A stretch of 61,059 bases of DNA, taken from positions 1 through 61,059 of the forward strand of contig CAYOFP010000011.1 in the NCBI GenBank assembly GCA_964403505.1. The letters run 5' to 3'. This stretch comes from CAKSEI01 sp964403505 (GTDB taxonomy: Bacteria; Bacillota; Clostridia; Oscillospirales; CAG-272). The position numbers were made by a program, and so were the translations under genes. Below, piece after piece: positions 8,721 through 16,877 of this stretch (its first letter is position 1; each line of letters starts with the position of its first letter). The notes under the pieces are model-generated. The model ran no database searches, was not told the origin of the DNA, and worked only from the letters and a program-made list of their open reading frames with translations.

Positions 8721-8954
8721 AATACCGCGGAAAGATGCGGTAAGATAAATTCGGTCTTTACGCCCGTTGTTTTTCATCCTCTACCGGAATGCAGAATCAA
8801 GAAGTAATGAAATCTCTGTAATAAAGCGAATAAATTGTTCGCACCTCCCGGCTCCTCTGTGTAAGCGAAGCTGACTGAGGGACTGTTTCTTGCAAACTTA
8901 CAAATTAAAACTTATTATATCACTATTTGTCTGTAGACTTTGTTTTCAGTCTGA
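8721..8954. other. Convergent intergenic region
   Basis: No gene is visible. A 6-bp stem (8723-8728 with 8737-8742) read on the minus strand is followed by TTTTATG and could end the ybaK transcript. The right half holds the repeat-like element listed separately. Confidence 0.4.
8845..8884. repeat. Degenerate copy of a short palindromic intergenic repeat
   Basis: The segment contains CTCCTCTG...AGCGAAGCT...GACTGAGGGA, an imperfect hairpin centred on AGCGAAGCT. It resembles the palindromic element (ending TGACTGAGGG) that I recall as common between genes in Faecalibacterium and relatives. Only one copy lies in this window, so family membership rests on memory of the motif. Confidence 0.4.
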
Positions 8955-9428
8955 TTACTGTTCTCTTATTTTACATACATCGACCCACGCAATGGGGCGA
9001 GCGTATTTTTCGAGCTCTTCAAGGGTGAGCTCTATTGCGCTGTTACTGCTGCCGCAGGCAGGGAATACCGTGTCGAATCTTTTCAGCGATTCATCGAGAT
9101 ATACTTTTACCCCGTCATTTATCGCAAAAGGGCATACACCGCCGACTGCATGACCTACCATGCTGATGACTTCGTCGGGCGACAGCATTTTTGCCTTGAT
9201 GGCGAACTGTTCCTTGTATTTATGATTATCGATTTTGACGTCGCCTGCCGCCACTACCATAATAGCGCCTTCATCCGATAGGAACGTGAGCGATTTTGCG
9301 ATCCTGCTCGGCTCGCAACCGAGCGCCTGAGCCGCCAGCTCGACCGTTGCGCTTGATACATCAAATTCTTTTATTCTGTCCGCCATTGCATGCTCGGCGA
9401 AAAAGTCCTTTACTTTCTCGATTGACAT
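8955..9428 (-). CDS. YbaK/EbsC-type aminoacyl-tRNA deacylase
   Basis: A 157-residue single-domain protein of the YbaK/ProX editing family, close to the usual length. Visible family marks are the basic strand SRIAKSLTF near residue 42 with the conserved lysine, GHAVGGVCPFAI near 90, and ACGSSNSAIELT near 123. These proteins hydrolyse mischarged tRNAs, typically Cys-tRNA(Pro) or Ala-tRNA(Pro), in trans. A tRNA-Pro gene lies 170 bases away on the same strand, which is suggestive but may be coincidence. The specificity (YbaK versus ProX versus other) cannot be fixed from sequence alone. Confidence 0.9.
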   Translation of the reverse strand: MSIEKVKDFFAEHAMADRIKEFDVSSATVELAAQALGCEPSRIAKSLTFLSDEGAIMVVAAGDVKIDNHKYKEQFAIKAKMLSPDEVISMVGHAVGGVCPFAINDGVKVYLDESLKRFDTVFPACGSSNSAIELTLEELEKYARPIAWVDVCKIREQ

Positions 9429-9569
9429 TGTTTTTCTCCCTGATTTGATTACTGAATAATTATAACATGTGTCTTTCAGTGAGTCAATAACATATAATAA
9501 ATATCGTAAGTTAACCCGGATAATTTTTTTAAAAATCGTTTGATTTTTCTGGAGAAGAGTGAGGAGTAC

Positions 9570-9590
9570 AAAAAAAGCCGCCTAAGCGAC
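9570..9590 (-). terminator. Terminator of the tRNA-Pro gene
   Basis: A short stem GTCGC/GCGGC with loop TTAG followed by seven T on the minus strand, 11 bases past the tRNA 3' end. Confidence 0.8.
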
Positions 9591-9600
9591 TTTTTCTTTT

Positions 9601-9676
9601 TGGTCTGAGTGACTGGACTTGAACCAGCGGCCTCTACCACCCCAAGGTAGCGCGCTACCAACTGCGCCACACCCAG
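9601..9676 (-). tRNA. tRNA-Pro (anticodon GGG)
   Basis: On the minus strand a complete cloverleaf. The acceptor CTGGGTG pairs with CACTCAG (one G-T). The anticodon stem CTACC/GGTAG closes the loop TTGGGGT, giving anticodon GGG. The T arm is GCTGG-TTCAAGT-CCAGT, and the 3' ACCA is encoded. It reads CCC and CCU proline codons. A near-perfect promoter lies upstream and a terminator downstream, so it is a single-gene unit. Confidence 0.95.
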
Positions 9677-9688
9677 TTGCAAGTATGG

Positions 9689-9717
9689 ATTATATCACAC
9701 TTCGGCATTTATGTCAA
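9689..9717 (-). promoter_or_regulatory. Promoter of tRNA-Pro
   Basis: On the minus strand TTGACA (9717-9712), 17 bases, TATAAT (9694-9689). This is a fully consensus sigma-A promoter, 12 bases before the mature tRNA 5' end. Confidence 0.92.
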
Positions 9718-9788
9718 GTGTAAAACGACATTTTTTTGCTATGATTATGGATTTGCCATGCTTTATTAAAAATATTTTTGTATTACTA

Positions 9789-9817
9789 TTGAAATATCAC
9801 TTAAAATTTGATATTAT
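9789..9817 (+). promoter_or_regulatory. Promoter of the cyclophilin gene
   Basis: TTGAAA, 17 bases, TATTAT, 38 bases ahead of the ATG at 9855. A second TATTAT-like box closer to the gene has no matching -35. Confidence 0.65.
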
Positions 9818-9854
9818 TAATTTATAAAAAGATATTATACGAGGTGGATATAAC

Positions 9855-10325
9855 ATGATAGAAATAAAAATTAAGGATTTCGGTGTTATGAAGGCGGAGC
9901 TTTATCCCGAGGCAGCACCTGAGACCGTTGCTAACTTTCTGGAGCTTGTAAACGAAGGCTTTTATAACGGATTGATTTTTCACCGTGTGATCGAAGGGTT
10001 TATGATTCAGGGCGGCGATCCTCTCGGAAACGGCACCGGCGGCTCTGATAAGAATGTGAAGGGTGAGTTCGCCGCAAACGGCTTTGATAATCCGATAAAG
10101 CATGAGAAGGGTGTTCTCTCCATGGCGCGCAGCATGATGTATGATTCTGCATCGTCTCAGTTTTTTATATGCCAGGCGGATTGCTCATGGCTTGACGGTC
10201 AGTATGCTGCATTCGGTTATGTTACCGATGGTATAGAAGTAGTCGATGCCGTCGCCTCTGTCGTAACCGATGCGTCCGATCGGCCGAAAGAGGATGTTAT
10301 TATCGAATATATTAAAGAAATATAA
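9855..10325 (+). CDS. Peptidyl-prolyl cis-trans isomerase, cyclophilin type
   Basis: A 156-residue cytoplasmic cyclophilin with no signal peptide. The core motif FHRVIEGFMIQGGDP (near residues 42-57) carries the catalytic arginine. It is followed by GVLSMAR and SQFFICQ, which line the active site, and GYVTDGIEVVDAV near the C terminus. It speeds proline isomerisation during folding. The SD GAGGTGG lies 9 bases ahead of the ATG. A small membrane-protein gene follows after 2 bases and probably shares the transcript. The usual tryptophan of the drug-binding pocket is present in CSWLDGQY. Confidence 0.94.
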   Translation: MIEIKIKDFGVMKAELYPEAAPETVANFLELVNEGFYNGLIFHRVIEGFMIQGGDPLGNGTGGSDKNVKGEFAANGFDNPIKHEKGVLSMARSMMYDSASSQFFICQADCSWLDGQYAAFGYVTDGIEVVDAVASVVTDASDRPKEDVIIEYIKEI

Positions 10326-10327
10326 GA

Positions 10328-10882
10328 ATGATGTTATTAGATTTATATTTCAGACGAAATACATATTTCTTTTTCTTTTCATTGATGTGTATGGTAGAGG
10401 GAATATTGCTGCTTGTTATCGGGAATAAGTTCCTTGATGCACCTGCTACTATTCTTTCCGTAGCAATGCTCATATGCGGTCTGGTGATACTTGTAAACGG
10501 TATTGTGCTGTGTATAAATACAGGCATTTACACCTTCCGGTATCTTACTTTTGCCCTATATATCGTTCCTTCCGTGCTGATGTTGTATAGTTCGGGGTTA
10601 ATAAAGTTTGCGGCGATCGCTGCCTTTGGCATGTGCGGACTCATGAAGATATATGACGGTATCGTCATGTCGTATAACAGAAATGTTTTATGTGTAATCT
10701 CTTTTGTATTTGGTATAGCTTCGATCGTGGCAGCTTTTTGCCTCTTGCTCATGCAGCCTCTGACGAAAGAGAATATGCATATCGTGCTCGGCATATTGCT
10801 TATCGTCAATTCTATTACGGATTGTATTTCCGGTCTGACAGTCGCATATTCCGAGATGTTATTTCTCAAAAATAATTCGTAA
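10328..10882 (+). CDS. DUF308/HdeD-like membrane protein
   Basis: A 184-residue protein made almost wholly of six hydrophobic helices in three pairs: about residues 12-32, 40-62, 70-85, 90-108, 120-142 and 150-172. The repeated pattern (G-I-L-L-x-I-G followed by a second helix) matches DUF308/HdeD-type proteins, whose biochemical role is not settled. It starts 2 bases after the cyclophilin stop with only a weak SD, so it is probably translated by coupling. A good terminator follows at 10921. Homology is judged from topology rather than from a diagnostic motif. Confidence 0.65.
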   Translation: MMLLDLYFRRNTYFFFFSLMCMVEGILLLVIGNKFLDAPATILSVAMLICGLVILVNGIVLCINTGIYTFRYLTFALYIVPSVLMLYSSGLIKFAAIAAFGMCGLMKIYDGIVMSYNRNVLCVISFVFGIASIVAAFCLLLMQPLTKENMHIVLGILLIVNSITDCISGLTVAYSEMLFLKNNS

Positions 10883-10920
10883 ATCAGAGAGCTATGCTCG
10901 CCTGAAAGGATGGTTTCTAT

Positions 10921-10968
10921 GCCGGATAGAGAGTGTGACATTGGTTGCTCTTTATCCGGCTCTTTTTA
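10921..10968 (+). terminator. Terminator after the cyclophilin operon
   Basis: GCCGGATAGAGAG pairs with CTCTTTATCCGGC (13 bp, one G-T), followed by TCTTTTT. Confidence 0.85.
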
Positions 10969-11009
10969 TCATTGCGGTGCGATTTTTTAAATATGAATAG
11001 GTGATTATA

Positions 11010-11277
11010 ATGAACAAAAAAATAGCATACCTAGGGATTGGTATTTGACGATTCTTTATTTGACGAGAGCGGGATTATGAAAGAAAGCGAGCCTTTGTGT
11101 TTTTCATTCTGGGAGGCACGTGCTGTCGTTGAAAAAAACACAGAGACAATACAGATTAAGTATATGCAGTATTTGAATGTGCACGGACCGACAAATTATG
11201 GCTATATCGTAACAACTTTGCAATATGATCCCGACACAAAACATATGGAAGCGGTAGCGGCAGAGTATGTTGAGTGA
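11010..11277 (+). pseudogene. Decayed or frameshifted small gene, product unknown
   Basis: An ATG at 11010 with AGGTG ahead of it opens a frame reading MNKKIAYLGIGI and then stops. A 79-codon frame in a neighbouring phase begins at once (LVFDDSLFDESG...) with no SD and only a TTG. That frame stops at 11277, but reading through the TGA continues in the same phase for another 22 codons (DHVGFGWDLLSDSE...). One frameshift and one stop thus seem to have broken a gene of about 110 codons. No family is recognised. A terminator at 11398 suits an old transcription unit. A sequencing error remains possible. Confidence 0.4.
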
Positions 11278-11397
11278 GACCATGTAGGTTTTGGCTGGGA
11301 TTTGCTATCGGACTCAGAGCTACTATTGGTCTTGAATCAGTAGGAAAGATCGCAACGACATTATTCTTGATGACAATCTATACTTTCTGTCCCCAAA

Positions 11398-11432
11398 AGA
11401 CACAAAAGCAAATAAGCTTTTGTCTCTTTTTT
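11398..11432 (+). terminator. Terminator upstream of rlmN
   Basis: AGACACAAAAGC and GCTTTTGTCT form a stem with one mismatch and a 6-base loop, followed by CTTTTTT. Confidence 0.7.
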
Positions 11433-11446
11433 GCCTCTCTTTTTCG

Positions 11447-11475
11447 TTGCATTTTGAATAATAGTATGATATAAT
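11447..11475 (+). promoter_or_regulatory. Promoter of the rlmN-prpC-prkC-lepA-hemW operon
   Basis: TTGCAT, 17 bases, TATAAT, with the transcription start expected about 24 bases before the rlmN ATG. Confidence 0.7.
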
Positions 11476-11505
11476 ATATTTTGATTATTTTTATGGTAGA
11501 GTGGT

Positions 11506-12546
11506 ATGGAGTACGGAATAGATATTTTATCAATGACACAAAATGAGCTCGTATCATATTTTTCCGAGCTTTCGTTGCCGGCTTTTCGTGCACGTCAGGT
11601 GTATTCGTGGATATATAAGGGGGCGTCATATGATGAAATGACCAATATTCCGCTATCTGTTCGCTCGCTTTTGTCCGAGAAATGCCCGCTCAGACTGCCG
11701 CAGATACAGAAAAAGCTCGTATCTGAAATTGACGGTACGGTAAAGTATTTATTTCGGCTGATCGATGCGCAGACCATAGAGAGCGTCGTGATGAAATACG
11801 AGCACGGATATTCCATATGCGTGTCGAGTCAGGCGGGATGCCGCATGGGATGCGGTTTTTGCGCATCAACCCTCGGCGGTCTGATAAGAAATCTCGAGCC
11901 GTCCGAAATACTCGGGCAGATCATCATGGCGCAAAAGGATCTCGGTATTCGCATATCCAACGTAGTGATGATGGGGATCGGCGAGCCGCTCGATAATTTT
12001 GAAAACGTAATAAAGTTTCTGCGTCTTGTGAATTCCCCTGACGGTCTGTGCATAGGATATAGGCATATATCGCTTTCGACCTGCGGTGTCGTTGACGGTA
12101 TAAAGAAACTTGCTGAATACGATTTTCCGATCACGTTATCCGTCTCTCTTCACTTTACGGATGATGAGATGCGTTCGCGCATTATGCCGATCAACAGAAA
12201 ATATTGTATCGGCGAGCTGCTGACGGCTTGCTCGGATTATTTCAAAAAAAACGGCAGGCGCATTTCGTTTGAATTCACGCTGATACACGGTGAGAATGAT
12301 ACTCCCGAGGTGGCAGTGGCTCTTGCGGCGCTTTTGAAAAAGTATATGGGTAAGAGCACACCGCTTCATGTCAATATCATATCCGTAAACGAGGTAAAGG
12401 AGCGCGGTATGCGTGCGGTTTCCCGTGACGGTGTCAGAGACTTTTGCGAGAGACTGAATTCGCATGGGATCAATGCAACTGTAAGAAGAAAGCTTGGCCC
12501 GGATATCAACGCATCTTGCGGTCAACTTAGATTAAACGAGGGATGA
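11506..12546 (+). CDS. rlmN: Dual-specificity 23S rRNA/tRNA adenine C2 methyltransferase
   Basis: A 346-residue radical SAM enzyme of normal length. The [4Fe-4S] motif CRMGCGFC has cysteines at 112, 116 and 119. The two mechanistic cysteines are also present, Cys105 in CVSSQAGC and Cys338 in SCGQL. MGIGEPLDN is the SAM-binding segment. It methylates C2 of A2503 in 23S rRNA and A37 of some tRNAs. It heads an operon with PP2C and PASTA kinase genes, a widely conserved Firmicutes order. The SD (GAGTGG) is weak but the start matches family N termini. Confidence 0.95.
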   Translation: MEYGIDILSMTQNELVSYFSELSLPAFRARQVYSWIYKGASYDEMTNIPLSVRSLLSEKCPLRLPQIQKKLVSEIDGTVKYLFRLIDAQTIESVVMKYEHGYSICVSSQAGCRMGCGFCASTLGGLIRNLEPSEILGQIIMAQKDLGIRISNVVMMGIGEPLDNFENVIKFLRLVNSPDGLCIGYRHISLSTCGVVDGIKKLAEYDFPITLSVSLHFTDDEMRSRIMPINRKYCIGELLTACSDYFKKNGRRISFEFTLIHGENDTPEVAVALAALLKKYMGKSTPLHVNIISVNEVKERGMRAVSRDGVRDFCERLNSHGINATVRRKLGPDINASCGQLRLNEG

Positions 12547-12549
12547 TAA

Positions 12550-13341
12550 ATGTATTTTTACGGCAAATCCGATATCGGTAAGAAAAGGAGCGTCAATCAG
12601 GACAGCTTCAGGGAAGAGAAGATATGTGATAATGTCTTCGTCTTTTTGGTGTGCGACGGCATGGGCGGAGCGAACGGTGGTAATATCGCAAGTTCCATTG
12701 CTTCCGATGCATTTCTTGATAAAGTCAGAGCGTGTATCCTTAAGCAGACGGAGAATAATAAGTGCACCTTGACTCCGGATTCGGCGGAGGTCATACTGAT
12801 AAAAAGCGCGCAGGCGGCAAACCGTATGGTATATCTGGAGTCGCAAAAGAATGACGAGCTCTCCGGCATGGGGACAACGCTTGTCGCTGCACTTGTAGTC
12901 GATAATACCGCATTTGTCATTAATGTCGGCGACAGCAGAGCGTACCTGGTTTTCGGCAATGTCATAGACAAGATCACGCACGACCATTCGTATGTTCAAT
13001 ACCTCGTTGATATAGGAGAGCTTACCGAGGAAGAGGCGAGAAATAACGTTAATAAAAACATCATCATGAAGGCCATTGGTATTGAAGAAAACGTTGAGCC
13101 GGATATTTTCCGCGTGGAATTCGGCGATAATGCGTTTTTGCTCTTATGCTCCGACGGGCTCACGAATTATGTGGATGAAGAGTTGATAAAAGAAACGGTC
13201 CTTTCGTTTGATTACGAGAGTAATATAAGCAAAAGCGATGATGTAGAGCGCGTGTGCGGTAAGCTCGTAGATATGGCAAACGAGAACGGCGGCGGAGATA
13301 ATATAACCGTAGCTTTGTATTTGCACGAGCATAGGGATTGA
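12550..13341 (+). CDS. prpC: PP2C-type Ser/Thr protein phosphatase
   Basis: A 263-residue PPM/PP2C phosphatase. Motifs in order are the N-terminal RxxNQD (KRSVNQD, near residue 18), VCDGMGGANGG (metal-binding Asp/Gly near 36-44), GTTLVAAL, VGDSRAYL, LLLCSDGLTNYV, and GGGDNITVAL at the C terminus. All metal-binding aspartates appear present. It dephosphorylates targets of the kinase encoded 10 bases downstream, including the kinase itself. The SD GAGGG lies just before the ATG, 3 bases after rlmN. The pair usually controls cell-wall synthesis and dormancy in Gram-positive bacteria. Confidence 0.94.
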   Translation: MYFYGKSDIGKKRSVNQDSFREEKICDNVFVFLVCDGMGGANGGNIASSIASDAFLDKVRACILKQTENNKCTLTPDSAEVILIKSAQAANRMVYLESQKNDELSGMGTTLVAALVVDNTAFVINVGDSRAYLVFGNVIDKITHDHSYVQYLVDIGELTEEEARNNVNKNIIMKAIGIEENVEPDIFRVEFGDNAFLLLCSDGLTNYVDEELIKETVLSFDYESNISKSDDVERVCGKLVDMANENGGGDNITVALYLHEHRD

Positions 13342-13351
13342 GGTTTTGATT

Positions 13352-15085
13352 ATGTATGAGAATTATATAGGCGAGGTTTTCGATAATAGATATAAAATAG
13401 AGCGTATCATAGGTATCGGCGGTATGGCTGTGGTTTTTGAGGCGTACGATGCCGTGATGAAGCGTATGGTAGCCTTAAAGATGCTCAAGGAGGAGATATC
13501 TCACGATACACAGTCGGTCAAGCGCTTTATTAACGAGAGTAAAGCGGTAGCTATGCTTTCGCATCCGAATATAGTGAAGATCTACGATGTTTCCGTAAGA
13601 GAAAACAGAAAATACATAGTGATGGAGCGTGTTGAAGGTATCACGCTTAAAAACTATTTGAATAAAAAAGGCACGCTCGGCATGAGAGAGATGCTGCAGT
13701 ATACAGAGCAGATACTTCTCGCCCTCGAGCATGCACATTCTAAGGGGATCGTACACCGTGATATCAAACCGCAGAATATTATGCTGCTCAAAAACGGAGT
13801 CATAAAGGTAACGGACTTTGGTATAGCGAAGCTGCCCAATGCTGAAACTGTCACTATGACGAATAAAGCGATCGGAACGGTATATTATATCAGTCCCGAG
13901 CAGGCAAGCGGCAAGAAGGTCGACAGGCGCAGCGATATCTATTCTCTCGGAGTAATGATGTATGAGATGTGTACGGGAAAGTTGCCTTTTGTGGCAGATT
14001 CGCCCGTTTCGGTCGCCCTGATGCATGTAAAGGATCAGCCCAAGCGGCCGACGGAGATCGTCTCATCTATCCCGAGCGGTCTCGAGCAGATAATTATGGG
14101 CGCAATGGAAAAGCAACCTGATAAGCGTATACAGAGCGCATCCCAGATGCTGCGCCTTATTGAAAGGATAAAGAAAAATCCGGAGCATGTATTTAAAACA
14201 AAGAAAAAACAAGGAGAGATAACAAAATTAGATATGTCACTGAAAAAAAGTCATACTGCCGCACAGCAGAGAGTACAGCGATCAATGTTTCCGATCATTC
14301 TCGGCGTTATGTGTGCATTTATTCTCGTCGTCGGAATAACGACGGTGACTATTTTTGTCAGGATGATGAATGACGATTCAAATCAGCCGTACTCTATCAC
14401 CGTGGAAACGCTCGTCGGCGAGAAATATTCGGATGAGCTGAAGACCGGCCTTGAAAGTAAGAATTACAGGATAACCGTAGAATATGTAAATTCCGATGAT
14501 GAGGAAAATACCATAGTCGGTCAGTCGCCCGAAGGAGGCGTGAAGAAAAAGGTCATAGACGGTAAGCAGTTCTGTGAGCTGACATTAAAGGTCAGCATGG
14601 GAGTAGAAAAAATAGTGCTCGAGAATTATGCCAACAGAGATAAAGCGGAGGTGATAACCGCCATTCGGTCTCTCGGATTGTTTGTCGATGCAAATGCAGT
14701 TACTACGAAATATGATGACAATATCCCGAGCGGAAGGGTAATATCGACAGATCCGCCGGCAGGAACGACGGTGAAAAAGGGCGATAAGATATCTCTTACT
14801 GTGAGCATCGGCGCTGAAAAGAAGATGGTCACCGTACCGGATTATACAAAATGGTCTCTTGCAGAGGCAGTCGCTGACATCAAAAAGAGCGGACTGATAG
14901 CAACGAAAGAAACTGAAGAGTATTCGGACGATATTGAGATAGGTAAGATCATCACTCAAAGCGTTCCTGCTAATACAGAGGTTCAGGAGGGAACTGAGAT
15001 AACCCTCACTGTCAGCCTCGGCAAAAAGCCCGATAAAACACAAGACGATAAAAATCCGGATAAAACATCAGATGATAAACAATAA
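13352..15085 (+). CDS. prkC: PASTA-domain Ser/Thr protein kinase
   Basis: A 577-residue membrane kinase. The N-terminal Hanks kinase domain has the Gly loop GIGGMAVV (residues 21-28), Lys43 in VALKML, HRDIKPQN with the catalytic Asp near 137, and DFG near 155. A basic juxtamembrane stretch leads to one transmembrane helix near residues 312-335. Three extracellular PASTA repeats follow (about 347-415, 416-483, 484-550), then a Lys/Asp-rich tail. PASTA repeats bind muropeptides and sense the wall. The ATG at 13352 follows GAGGT; an upstream in-frame TTG lacks an SD. The last 14 bases overlap lepA. In many relatives rsgA follows here instead. Confidence 0.94.
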   Translation: MYENYIGEVFDNRYKIERIIGIGGMAVVFEAYDAVMKRMVALKMLKEEISHDTQSVKRFINESKAVAMLSHPNIVKIYDVSVRENRKYIVMERVEGITLKNYLNKKGTLGMREMLQYTEQILLALEHAHSKGIVHRDIKPQNIMLLKNGVIKVTDFGIAKLPNAETVTMTNKAIGTVYYISPEQASGKKVDRRSDIYSLGVMMYEMCTGKLPFVADSPVSVALMHVKDQPKRPTEIVSSIPSGLEQIIMGAMEKQPDKRIQSASQMLRLIERIKKNPEHVFKTKKKQGEITKLDMSLKKSHTAAQQRVQRSMFPIILGVMCAFILVVGITTVTIFVRMMNDDSNQPYSITVETLVGEKYSDELKTGLESKNYRITVEYVNSDDEENTIVGQSPEGGVKKKVIDGKQFCELTLKVSMGVEKIVLENYANRDKAEVITAIRSLGLFVDANAVTTKYDDNIPSGRVISTDPPAGTTVKKGDKISLTVSIGAEKKMVTVPDYTKWSLAEAVADIKKSGLIATKETEEYSDDIEIGKIITQSVPANTEVQEGTEITLTVSLGKKPDKTQDDKNPDKTSDDKQ

Positions 15086-16877
15086 AAATATAAGGAATTT
15101 TTCCATCATAGCACATATTGATCATGGTAAATCTACCCTTGCGGACAGACTGCTCGAATATACCAAGACGGTATCTGACCGCGAGATGGAGAACCAACTG
15201 CTCGACAATATGGAGCTCGAAAGAGAGAGGGGTATCACTATAAAGGCCCGGGCAGTACGGCTCGACTATAAAGCGCCGGACGGCGTGGAATATATCCTGA
15301 ATCTTATCGACACCCCCGGCCATGTCGACTTTAACTATGAGGTTTCCCGTTCGCTCCAGGCGTGCGAGGGTGCGCTGCTGATCGTTGATGCGACGCAGGG
15401 CATTGAGGCACAGACACTGGCGAATGCATACCTGGCGGTCGACAATAACCTCGAGATCATACCGGTAATCAATAAGATCGACCTTCCGTCTGCTGATATT
15501 GACGGAGTCAAAAACGAGATAGAGGATATTATCGGTATCCCGGCGCAGGATGCCCCTGCGGTCTCTGCAAAGGCAGGACTCAATATCGATCAGGTTTTTG
15601 ATAAGATAGTCTCTGACATTCCGTCACCTTCGGGAGACGAAAATAAACCGTTAAAGGCTCTGATTTTTGATTCCTATTACGATTCCTATCTCGGCGTCGT
15701 CGTATATGTCCGTGTTTTTGACGGACAGGTGAAGGCGGGAGACACGATTCGTATGATGAATACCGGAGCGCAGTTTGAGGTCGTCAGCGTGGGTTATATG
15801 AATGCTTTCGGCCTTGCCGAATCGGACGGTCTGTCTGCCGGCGATGTCGGTTATATCACCGCTTCCATCAAGAGCGTTTCTGATACTCGTGTCGGCGATA
15901 CCGTAACGTGTGCTGACGCTCCGTGCGACGAGGCTCTGCCGGGATTTAAGAAGGCTCTGCCTATGGTCTATTCGGGTATTTATCCGGCAGACGGCGCCAG
16001 ATACGGAGATCTTCGCGACGCACTTGAGAAATTACAGTTAAACGACGCAGCGCTTTCTTTTGAGGCGGAGACGTCCGCTGCGCTCGGTTTCGGTTTCAGA
16101 TGCGGATTTTTGGGACTTTTGCATATGGAAATAATCGAGGAACGTCTCGAGAGGGAATTTAACCTTGACCTTATCACTACCGCTCCGAGCGTTATTTATA
16201 AGATCGATAAGACCAACGGTGAGACGGTATATATCGATAACCCGACGAATTATCCTCCGCAGGATGAGATCGCAGTATCATATGAGCCTGTCGTTCGTGC
16301 GAGCATTATTTCACCCTCGGAATATGTCGGCAGTATCATGGAGCTTTGTCAGGACAGGCGCGGAACATATCTGGATATGAAATATATTGATTCAAACCGT
16401 GCTGAGCTCTCGTATATTTTACCGCTGAACGAAATAATATATGATTTCTTTGATGCGCTCAAGAGCCGCAGTAAGGGCTATGCGTCATTTGACTATGAAA
16501 TGTCAGATTATGTAAAAAGCGATCTCGTCAAACTCGATATATTGTTGAACGCTGACCTCGTCGATGCGCTGTCCTTCATCGTTCATAAGGATAAGGCGTA
16601 CGGCAGGGCAAGAAAGATCGCTGAAAAGCTGAAAGAGAATATATCCCGTCAGCTTTTTGAGATACCGATACAGGCGGCGATCGGCGGTAAGGTCATCGCA
16701 CGAGAGACGGTCAAAGCATTGCGTAAGGACGTGCTCGCAAAATGCTATGGCGGCGATATAACACGAAAGAAAAAACTGCTCGAGAAGCAGAAGGAAGGAA
16801 AGAAGAAGATGCGCCAGCTCGGCAGTGTGCAGGTCACGCCCGAAGCGTTCATGGCGGTCTTGAAGCTCGATGAATAA
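15072..16877 (+). CDS. lepA: Elongation factor 4 (LepA)
   Basis: A 601-residue translational GTPase of standard length. The G1 loop is AHIDHGKST near residue 14, switch II is DTPGHVDF near 82, and NKID near 135. EF-G-like domains follow, with the LepA-specific C-terminal domain ending in basic segments (GKKKMRQLGSVQ). EF4 acts on stalled ribosomes under stress. The ATG lies within the last codons of prkC with no good SD, so it depends on translational coupling. It is normally found with hemW, which overlaps its end by 8 bases here. Confidence 0.96.
   Translation: MINNKNIRNFSIIAHIDHGKSTLADRLLEYTKTVSDREMENQLLDNMELERERGITIKARAVRLDYKAPDGVEYILNLIDTPGHVDFNYEVSRSLQACEGALLIVDATQGIEAQTLANAYLAVDNNLEIIPVINKIDLPSADIDGVKNEIEDIIGIPAQDAPAVSAKAGLNIDQVFDKIVSDIPSPSGDENKPLKALIFDSYYDSYLGVVVYVRVFDGQVKAGDTIRMMNTGAQFEVVSVGYMNAFGLAESDGLSAGDVGYITASIKSVSDTRVGDTVTCADAPCDEALPGFKKALPMVYSGIYPADGARYGDLRDALEKLQLNDAALSFEAETSAALGFGFRCGFLGLLHMEIIEERLEREFNLDLITTAPSVIYKIDKTNGETVYIDNPTNYPPQDEIAVSYEPVVRASIISPSEYVGSIMELCQDRRGTYLDMKYIDSNRAELSYILPLNEIIYDFFDALKSRSKGYASFDYEMSDYVKSDLVKLDILLNADLVDALSFIVHKDKAYGRARKIAEKLKENISRQLFEIPIQAAIGGKVIARETVKALRKDVLAKCYGGDITRKKKLLEKQKEGKKKMRQLGSVQVTPEAFMAVLKLDE

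Noticed and set aside
9476..9682. A 68-codon frame over the tRNA-Pro region
   Set aside because: It lies over the tRNA and its terminator and shows no protein family; it is a translation of a structural RNA gene.
11274..11474. A 66-codon frame MRPCRFWLGF...
   Set aside because: It runs through the terminator at 11398 and the rlmN promoter, with no SD.
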